Below the pieces are notes generated by a model, which was given only the letters and a program-made list of their open reading frames with translations, searched no databases and was not told the origin of the DNA. The position numbers and the translations under genes are program-made. A stretch of 5,315 nt of DNA from Gallionellaceae bacterium (GTDB taxonomy: Bacteria > Pseudomonadota > Gammaproteobacteria > Burkholderiales > Gallionellaceae), in NCBI GenBank assembly GCA_947445045.1, contig CANFCA010000102.1, positions 1 through 5,315 of the forward strand, written 5' to 3'. This document shows positions 1 to 3,995 of the stretch, piece by piece. Every line of letters begins with the position of its first letter. Position 1 is the first letter of the stretch.

Positions 1-167
1 AAAAATGCAACCGCGAGACCAATTAAATAGCCACCCACCAAGTTTGCAGCCAGCGTGCCAATCGGCAACTCGGTAATCGTTGGGTTCAACCACAACCCTA
101 GCCCCCAGCGCAGCCACGCGCCTAGGGCTGCACCGATACCGATGGCGAGAAATGAATAGATCAACAT
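1..167 (-). CDS. crcB: Fluoride ion channel CrcB/FluC, N-terminal part (cut by left window edge)
   Basis: This is the first 55 codons of a small inner-membrane channel that exports fluoride and protects the cell from fluoride toxicity. The visible N-terminus is strongly hydrophobic ([20 protein letters not shown]), with the Gly/Ala-rich helix and conserved Arg (R20) typical of the family. It is followed by the hallmark [14 protein letters not shown] at residues 37-50. Asn42 in that motif matches the pore-lining Asn of characterised Fluc channels. Family members are about 120-130 residues and act as antiparallel dimers, so a little over half of the gene lies outside the window. The start is the ATG at 165-167, preceded by a weak GGAA at about ten bases. 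The gene lies 124 bases downstream of the ATP-grasp-like gene on the same strand, with a repeat pair between them, so co-transcription is possible but not shown. No fluoride riboswitch was recognised upstream. Confidence 0.93.
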   Translation of the reverse strand, partial: MLIYSFLAIGIGAALGAWLRWGLGLWLNPTITELPIGTLAANLVGGYLIGLAVAF

Positions 168-186
168 AAAGTGAAATTCCTAAATT

Positions 187-267
187 CGTCATTCCCGCGT
201 AGGCGGGAATCCAGCATTTTTATTCAAAGTGCCTTGTGGTTTTGTTCCCGTTTTCACGGGAATGACG
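187..267. repeat. Paired REP/dRS3-like palindromes forming an 81-bp inverted-repeat element
   Basis: Two hairpins stand about 35 bases apart in the gap between the ATP-grasp-like gene and crcB. The first (191-210) is ATTCCCGC-GTAG-GCGGGAAT, an 8-bp perfect stem with a 4-base loop. It fits the ATTCCC(N8)GGGAAT pattern of the neisserial dRS3 repeat. The second (245-262) has a 7-bp stem, TTCCCGT/ACGGGAA, with a 4-base loop. In addition, the outermost 11 bases, CGTCATTCCCG (187-197), are the exact reverse complement of CGGGAATGACG (257-267). The whole is therefore an inverted pair, like a BIME or a small non-autonomous element. Such sequences are common between genes in many proteobacteria. In the transcript the hairpins could affect mRNA stability or read-through into crcB. 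No T-run follows either stem, so I do not call a terminator. Confidence 0.8.
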
Positions 268-291
268 ATACTGCTACGTTTTGCTTTGCCT

Positions 292-1476
292 TTATTCTAC
301 AACACGCACGGTCGCAAAGCCCCCACCTAGCGTGCGAAAGTTGGTAGTCTGTCCTTGATAAAGCCGCGCCGCAATTAGCTGAATGTGTCCGTCATAAACG
401 TAGCAACGCGCATCGTATTTGAGTTGCACGGCTTCTCCATTCAACAACACGCTACGCTCTCCCGGCACAGCCAATTTTTGCGCAACATATTCTCCGTTCA
501 TGATTTCTTCAAACACGCGCTTAGTAATTTTGTCGCCGCGATATGCACCTTTACTGCCGTAGCCATTCACGGGTTTGAAGAACCACTGCTTGCGCTCTGC
601 CCACCATTGTTCGGCATCTACCGAATTCACTAATTTCGTCTGTGGAATGCCTTGTAGAAGCACGTCGATACTGGCTTGTGGCACGCCTGCTGAGCGCATC
701 AATACACCATCTGAGAGCCATGCCAGTTTGCGTTTATCGGCATAACGTTGATAGTGAGAGGGATCGGGTGTCAACACCACTTGCTGTTTTTCGTAAGCAT
801 GACGGATATGAGGAAATTGCTGCAAAGAAAAATCCGTGAGGCGGTTGTAGATCAAATCAATTTTATGATCGCCTACATACAAGCCCGCTTCACGTGCTTG
901 CAAGGCAGACGGATCAACGATGTGGGCGTTGATACCAGCGCGTTCAAACATTGCTTTTGCCAACAAGAATTCTGGGTAGAGATATTGCGATTCAGGTTGT
1001 TCATCGACGATGGCAACAGCCTGCAAGGGTACATCGCTGCGCGCTAATCGCCACTCGTTGCGGAACATTTCGAGGAAAGTATCATTCAGCCCCTCAGATG
1101 TTCCACCCTGACTTTCAATCAACAACGAATTAAGGAATGCCCCACCTGCATTGGTGTTGATCTCAATGAGGTGCGCGCCGTGCACGTTGAGATGGAAGTC
1201 ATAGCCATAAAAGACTCCGATAGCGTCAGTTTCCTCCCCCCCTTGTGGGAGAGGGGCTTGTAACTTAACAGCCTCTTCCACCGCCGCTATCACCGCTTGC
1301 ATCTGCTTTACATTTTCAGTCGTCACAAACACCGCAACATCAGCAAACAAATGCGCATGCGCAGCCATTATCGCATTCTGAAATTCCGCGCCTTGCGCTC
1401 CTATTGCAGCATCAAGTGCAGCGCGGTTTATCAGCGCGGAATGCGCATCCGCATTGAGAGCACTTGCATCAACCAC
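292..1476 (-). CDS. Uncharacterised ATP-grasp-like protein (conserved hypothetical family)
   Basis: This 394-residue protein is probably cytosolic, as no signal peptide or membrane segment is visible. Its C-terminal half looks like the nucleotide-binding part of an ATP-grasp ligase: WFFKPVNGYGSKGAYRGDK (298-316) supplies a Lys and a glycine-rich loop, then YVAQKLAVPGER (330-341), then LKYDARCYVYDGHIQLIAARLYQGQTTNFRTLGGGF across 352-387. The N-terminal part carries FYGYDFHLNVHGAHLIEINTNAGGAF (89-114), whose EINTN resembles the metal-binding E-x-N motif that ends ordinary ATP-grasp domains, so the order may be circularly permuted. ATP-grasp enzymes join a carboxylate to an amine or similar nucleophile; the substrate here is unknown. 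The start is a GTG at 1474-1476 overlapping the end of the upstream gene by 8 bases, with a weak GAAGAG ahead of it; a start further in cannot be excluded. Residues 74-82 are encoded by a repeat core. The stop is TAA at 292-294. I am sure of the gene, moderately sure of the fold, and unsure of the function. Confidence 0.85.
   Translation of the reverse strand: MVDASALNADAHSALINRAALDAAIGAQGAEFQNAIMAAHAHLFADVAVFVTTENVKQMQAVIAAVEEAVKLQAPLPQGGEETDAIGVFYGYDFHLNVHGAHLIEINTNAGGAFLNSLLIESQGGTSEGLNDTFLEMFRNEWRLARSDVPLQAVAIVDEQPESQYLYPEFLLAKAMFERAGINAHIVDPSALQAREAGLYVGDHKIDLIYNRLTDFSLQQFPHIRHAYEKQQVVLTPDPSHYQRYADKRKLAWLSDGVLMRSAGVPQASIDVLLQGIPQTKLVNSVDAEQWWAERKQWFFKPVNGYGSKGAYRGDKITKRVFEEIMNGEYVAQKLAVPGERSVLLNGEAVQLKYDARCYVYDGHIQLIAARLYQGQTTNFRTLGGGFATVRVVE
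1233..1256. repeat. GC-rich palindromic repeat core inside the ATP-grasp-like gene
   Basis: This 24-base segment matches 20 of 24 positions with 5180-5203 inside the beta-oxidation gene; the last ten bases, GGGAGAGGGG, are identical. On the coding strand it reads CCCCTCTCCC-ACAA-GGGGGGGAGG, an imperfect hairpin held partly by G-T pairs. It encodes residues 74-82 of the host protein, including PLPQGGE, in a short polar stretch between an N-terminal helix-like region and the conserved GVFYGYDFHL block. Only the core is present, without the longer arms of the other copies, so it may be a worn-down insertion or a chance match. The four mismatches lie in the left arm and loop. Confidence 0.6.
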
Positions 1477-2029
1477 CCAACAAACTCTTCTTCAAATCAT
1501 CTTGAACGGGCTTATTACCCAGCCATATTTTTAGCAAGGCACGATGAAATGCTTCACCAGCAATCGTGCCGCGCGGTGTGCCATTCACGCTGATTTGCGT
1601 ACCACCAGACATATAGTCCAGCGTGATCACATCACCTTCTTTGACTTCTTTTACTTGATGAAAAATATCTGCCATCTGTTTTAGCGATGCTGCCAACGCG
1701 CTCAATTCTGCTGGCGTGTGGTTCGCTTCGATGGCTTCGTTAAATGCGTTCAGCAACTTCTCATCGCTTAGTTCACGCAACATGTGCAACGCCACGCGCT
1801 GCGAATTGGTGTCCGATAGAATCGCACCCGCTGTCGTTTGCTTTTGCGCAACGTACAAAGCCGCAACGTAAACTTTGAAGATTATCTTAGTACGGACACC
1901 TGCCCCGTTCAGCACCAAATGGCTACCCAAAAGCTGCACGTTGTCTGCCAGCTTTACGCCAGACACTTCCATCGCGCTGACATTTACACTCAACAAAATA
2001 CCGCACACCAACAAAAGTAATTTATTCAC
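1469..2029 (-). CDS. Secreted chalcone-isomerase-fold protein (Chalcone_3-like family)
   Basis: A 186-residue protein with a Sec signal peptide: MNKLLLLVCGILLSVNVSA followed by MEVSG, with probable cleavage after residue 19 (VSA), placing it in the periplasm. The mature part has the pattern of the bacterial chalcone isomerase-like family: GAGVRTKIIFKVYVAALYV (42-60), RVALHMLRELSDEKL (78-92), VKEGDVITLDYMSGGTQISVNG (129-150) and GEAFHRALLKIWLGNKPVQDDLKKSLLG (158-185). Bacterial members have no well-defined reaction; some relatives of the fold bind fatty acids, which would suit the beta-oxidation genes upstream, but that is inference. I chose the GTG at 2027-2029 because AAGGA sits 7 bases before it and it gives a clean signal peptide. 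An ATG at 2057-2059 in the same frame would add ten charged residues and remains possible. The stop TGA overlaps the next gene by 8 bases. A repeat fills the gap to the thiolase gene. Confidence 0.88.
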   Translation of the reverse strand: MNKLLLLVCGILLSVNVSAMEVSGVKLADNVQLLGSHLVLNGAGVRTKIIFKVYVAALYVAQKQTTAGAILSDTNSQRVALHMLRELSDEKLLNAFNEAIEANHTPAELSALAASLKQMADIFHQVKEVKEGDVITLDYMSGGTQISVNGTPRGTIAGEAFHRALLKIWLGNKPVQDDLKKSLLGG

Positions 2030-2036
2030 TTTAATT

Positions 2037-2041
2037 TCCTT
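2037..2041 (-). promoter_or_regulatory. Ribosome binding site deciding the GTG start of the chalcone-isomerase-like gene
   Basis: On the minus strand AAGGA is followed by the 7-base spacer AATTAAA and then GTG at 2029. This favours the GTG over the in-frame ATG thirty bases upstream. That ATG also has a GGAGGG-like string about ten bases ahead of it, contributed by the end of the repeat, so the choice is likely but not certain. Confidence 0.6.
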
Positions 2042-2067
2042 TTCATGAAAGTTAATCATTGGCAATT

Positions 2068-2148
2068 CACCCTCCCTAACCCTCCCCCGAAAGGAGAGAG
2101 GATTGAGTCCTTCTCCCACTGGGGGAAGGGTTGGGAAGGGGGAGGGAG
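2068..2148. repeat. Compound GC-rich inverted repeat between the thiolase and chalcone-isomerase-like genes
   Basis: This stretch of about 80 bases is made almost entirely of C-rich then G-rich blocks. The left arm CACCCTCCCTAACCCTCCCC (from 2068) pairs imperfectly with the right arm GGGGGAAGGGTTGGGAAGGG (2121-2140), one inserted A and a few mismatches apart. Inside, CCTTCTCCC (2109-2117) and GGGGGAAGG (2121-2129) form a 9-bp stem with a 3-base loop and one G-T pair. The left arm resembles the coding-strand start of the copy at 5154-5218 (CACCCTCTCCCCTAACCCC), so both belong to one family. In the transcript it would fold into a long hairpin between two genes, where it could influence stability or attenuation. 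It has no T-tract. The reading frame of the downstream gene stays open through it, which wrongly suggests a longer protein. Confidence 0.78.
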
Positions 2149-2157
2149 TTTGCAACA

Positions 2158-3357
2158 TTACAACGCCTCAAAAATCCCCGCTGCCCCCATCCCTGTGCCG
2201 ATACACATCGTCACCATGCCATATTTTTGTTTACGGCGACGCAAGCCATGCAACAGTGTTGCCGTGCGGATCGCGCCCGTTGCGCCGAGTGGATGACCCA
2301 ATGCAATCGCACCACCCAACGGATTAACAATTTCAGGGTTCAAACTAAGATCACCAATGACTGCCAGGGATTGCGCGGCGAATGCTTCGTTAAGTTCGAT
2401 CCAGCCCATATCACTTAGGCTCAAGCCCACTTGCTTCAACACCTTTGGAATCGCTTCTTTCGGGCCGATGCCCATGATCTCTGGCGGCACACCTGCCACG
2501 CTGAAACCCAAAAATTTTCCAATCGGCGTGAGGTTGTAACGCTTCAATGCCGCTTCGCTACACAGCAGTACTGCGCCCGCACCGTCTGACATTTGCGAGC
2601 TATTGCCCGCTGTCACCGAACCTTTTTGCGCGAACACCGTTTTGAGTTTACCCAACGCTTCCAGCGAGGTATCCGCACGCGGCCCTTCATCTTGCGCCAC
2701 ATCGCGCGATTTCAATTTCACTTCGCGTGTTTGCATGTCGGGCAAATGTTCGGCGATGTGATACGGCGAAATCTCATCTGCAAATTCGCCCTTCGCAATC
2801 GCCGCAATCGCGCGCTGATGGCTCTGCAAGGCAAACGCATCTTGCGCTTCACGCGTCACCTTCCAACGCTCTGCTACCTTCTCTGCTGTCAGCCCCATAC
2901 CGTAAGCGATGCCGTAATGTTCATTGTGTTCAAACACGGCAGGATTAAACGCAATCTTATTACCCATCATCGGCACCATGCTCATGCTCTCCACCCCTGC
3001 AGCCAGCATCACATCCGCTTCGCCAAGACGAATACGATCCGCCGCCAATGCCACGGCTTGCACGCCTGAAGAACAGAAACGATTGATCGTCAGCCCCGGT
3101 ACCGTGATCGGCAACCCCGCCAACAACAACGAAATGCGCGCCACGTTCGTCCCCTGCTCCGCCTCTGGCATCGCACAGCCGACAATCACATCGCCGATAC
3201 TCGCAGGGTCTAGCGATGGGGCTTGCGCCATCACACTCTTGATAACGAATGCCAACAGATCGTCAGGACGCGTATTGCGAAACATCCCGCGCGGTGCTTT
3301 GCCAACCGGCGTGCGCGTTGCGGCAACGATGTAGGCTTCTTGGATTTGTTTGCTCAT
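2158..3357 (-). CDS. fadA: Acetyl-CoA acyltransferase (degradative thiolase, FadA type)
   Basis: This 399-residue cytosolic enzyme carries out the last step of beta-oxidation: 3-ketoacyl-CoA plus CoA gives acetyl-CoA and an acyl-CoA two carbons shorter. It is full length for the thiolase family (about 390-400 residues). All signature elements are visible: EAYIVAATRTPVGK at the start, the nucleophile Cys95 in NRFCSSGVQAVA, AAGVESMS (119-126), GNSSQMSDGA (251-260), the ELNEAFAAQ block (321-329), the catalytic His355 in GGAIALGHPLGATGAI, and Cys385 in MCIGTGMGAAGIF. The ATG at 3355-3357 has a strong AGAGGAG six bases upstream. Its natural partner, the hydratase/dehydrogenase, lies upstream but is separated by the toxin-antitoxin pair. 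The toxin stop is only 16 bases away, so expression from the toxin-antitoxin promoter or read-through from the upstream gene is likely. A biosynthetic acetoacetyl-CoA thiolase is less likely given the partner gene and the sequence style. Confidence 0.95.
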   Translation of the reverse strand: MSKQIQEAYIVAATRTPVGKAPRGMFRNTRPDDLLAFVIKSVMAQAPSLDPASIGDVIVGCAMPEAEQGTNVARISLLLAGLPITVPGLTINRFCSSGVQAVALAADRIRLGEADVMLAAGVESMSMVPMMGNKIAFNPAVFEHNEHYGIAYGMGLTAEKVAERWKVTREAQDAFALQSHQRAIAAIAKGEFADEISPYHIAEHLPDMQTREVKLKSRDVAQDEGPRADTSLEALGKLKTVFAQKGSVTAGNSSQMSDGAGAVLLCSEAALKRYNLTPIGKFLGFSVAGVPPEIMGIGPKEAIPKVLKQVGLSLSDMGWIELNEAFAAQSLAVIGDLSLNPEIVNPLGGAIALGHPLGATGAIRTATLLHGLRRRKQKYGMVTMCIGTGMGAAGIFEAL

Positions 3358-3373
3358 GGAATGCTCCTCTTAT

Positions 3374-3655
3374 CTAACGTTTAGCTGCCACACGGTAAAC
3401 TGCATTGCGCTCCCGCTTACCCACTGCAATCACAATCACTAACAACACTGCATCACGCACTTCATATACCAGGCGGTATCCCACGCTACGCAGTTTAATT
3501 TTGTAACGAATTTGTTGTCCTGCCAGCCGAGCCGAAGGGACATGCGGGCGTTGCAAACGGTCGGCTAATTTTTTCTTGAATTGCTCACTCACTGTCGCAT
3601 CCAGCTTACGCCATTCCGTCAGCGCATCAGGATGGAAACTCAGCTTATAGTTCAT
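3374..3655 (-). CDS. relE: Type II toxin, RelE family mRNA interferase
   Basis: This 93-residue basic protein matches E. coli RelE (as I recall it) without gaps over most of its length. RelE toxins enter the ribosomal A site and cut mRNA, stopping translation until the antitoxin neutralises them. The residues known to matter in E. coli RelE fall at the same numbers here: Lys52 and Lys54 in YKIKLRS, Arg61 in GYRLVYEV, and Arg81 and Tyr87 in VGKRERNAVY. The toxin therefore looks intact. The start is the ATG at 3653-3655, overlapping the antitoxin end by 11 bases, with AGGTTAAG ahead of it. The frame extends ten codons further (MARSWCRLRL) into the antitoxin, but the family begins at MNYKLSF. 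The overlap implies translational coupling, usual for keeping antitoxin in excess. The TAG stop is 16 bases before the thiolase start. Confidence 0.94.
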   Translation of the reverse strand: MNYKLSFHPDALTEWRKLDATVSEQFKKKLADRLQRPHVPSARLAGQQIRYKIKLRSVGYRLVYEVRDAVLLVIVIAVGKRERNAVYRVAAKR

Positions 3656-3899
3656 CAATCTTAACCTGCACCAGCTTCTTGCCATCCTTCAATCGCGCAT
3701 CGGCAAGTGCATTCAATTCCATGTCCTCCAGCTTATCCATCAACGCTTCATAAGCCTTGGCTGGAACGCAGTAGAACGATGGTTCGTTACGATTAAGAAT
3801 TGCCACAGGGAAACCCTCCCCAGCCGCAACAGTCGCCATTGGATTTTTCTTCAGTTCCGAAACACTCGCGGTGGTCTCCGCCAAAATCACATGTGCCAT
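3645..3899 (-). CDS. Type II antitoxin, Phd/YefM family (StbD-like)
   Basis: This 84-residue protein neutralises the RelE toxin encoded just after it and probably represses their shared promoter. The N-terminal two thirds has the Phd/YefM pattern: ETTASVSELKKNPMATV (8-24), then GEGFPVAILNRNEPSFYCVP (27-46), and a helix AYEALMDKLEDMELNALADAR (49-69). This closely resembles plasmid StbD antitoxins, which pair with RelE-type StbE toxins. The C-terminal tail, KKLVQVKIDEL, resembles the ends of RelB and StbD and is probably the segment that wraps the toxin. The ATG at 3897-3899 has a strong GGAGG nine bases upstream, stronger than the site ahead of the toxin, which fits a need for excess antitoxin. 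The pair sits between two beta-oxidation genes. It could be labelled relB by its partner, but the N-terminal fold is not the ribbon-helix-helix fold of E. coli RelB. Confidence 0.92.
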   Translation of the reverse strand: MAHVILAETTASVSELKKNPMATVAAGEGFPVAILNRNEPSFYCVPAKAYEALMDKLEDMELNALADARLKDGKKLVQVKIDEL

Positions 3900-3920
3900 T
3901 TGATTATTCCTCCATTTTTT

Positions 3921-3940
3921 GAGAGCTTACAATAGCACTC
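3921..3940. promoter_or_regulatory. Candidate operator palindrome for toxin-antitoxin autoregulation
   Basis: On the minus strand the sequence is GAGTGCT-ATTGTA-AGCTCTC: two 7-base arms that are inverted copies with one mismatch, around a 6-base centre. It covers the proposed -10 box and ends near the expected transcription start. A protein bound here would block the polymerase, the usual mode of autoregulation by Phd/YefM-type antitoxins and their toxin complexes. This is read from symmetry and position only. Confidence 0.5.
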
Positions 3941-3957
3941 TAAACAGGTCTCGACAA
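3929..3957 (-). promoter_or_regulatory. Probable sigma-70 promoter of the toxin-antitoxin pair
   Basis: On the minus strand a -35-like TTGTCG (3957-3952) is followed by exactly 17 bases and a -10-like TATTGT (3934-3929), each matching four of six consensus positions. The bases TGC directly before the -10 box supply an extended -10 motif. Transcription would start near 3922, giving a short leader of about 20 bases that contains the GGAGG site at 3909-3913. The promoter lies in the 97-base gap after the upstream gene's stop, so the pair can be expressed on its own, and the thiolase gene beyond it may be carried along. Confidence 0.55.
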
Positions 3958-3995
3958 TGGTCTTCGTTATTCGTCCATAAGCAAAAATTCAAATA

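Noticed and set aside
187..267. Hairpins as an intrinsic terminator after the ATP-grasp-like gene
   Set aside because: Neither stem is followed by a T-run in the direction of transcription, and the sequences match a dispersed repeat family instead.
168..291. Possible fluoride riboswitch upstream of crcB
   Set aside because: The leader is almost filled by the two REP-like hairpins, and I could not find the conserved crcB-motif strands or pseudoknot pattern.
2068..2148. C-rich/G-rich blocks as a CRISPR array or terminator
   Set aside because: There are no regularly spaced identical repeats with spacers, and no T-tract after the stem; an inverted repeat explains it.
2030..2158. N-terminal extension of the chalcone-isomerase-like protein by up to 43 residues
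   Set aside because: The extension is the translated repeat (PSPFPTLPPVGEG and similar) and would bury the signal peptide. The GTG at 2029 has a good ribosome site and gives a normal exported protein.
2593..3069. Plus-strand open frame of 158 codons opposite the thiolase
   Set aside because: It is antisense to conserved thiolase motifs, has an Arg/His-rich composition typical of a shadow frame, and has no recognisable domain.
3656..3685. Ten extra residues (MARSWCRLRL) at the start of the RelE toxin
   Set aside because: They lie inside the antitoxin gene and are absent from E. coli RelE, which aligns from MNYKLSF without gaps.
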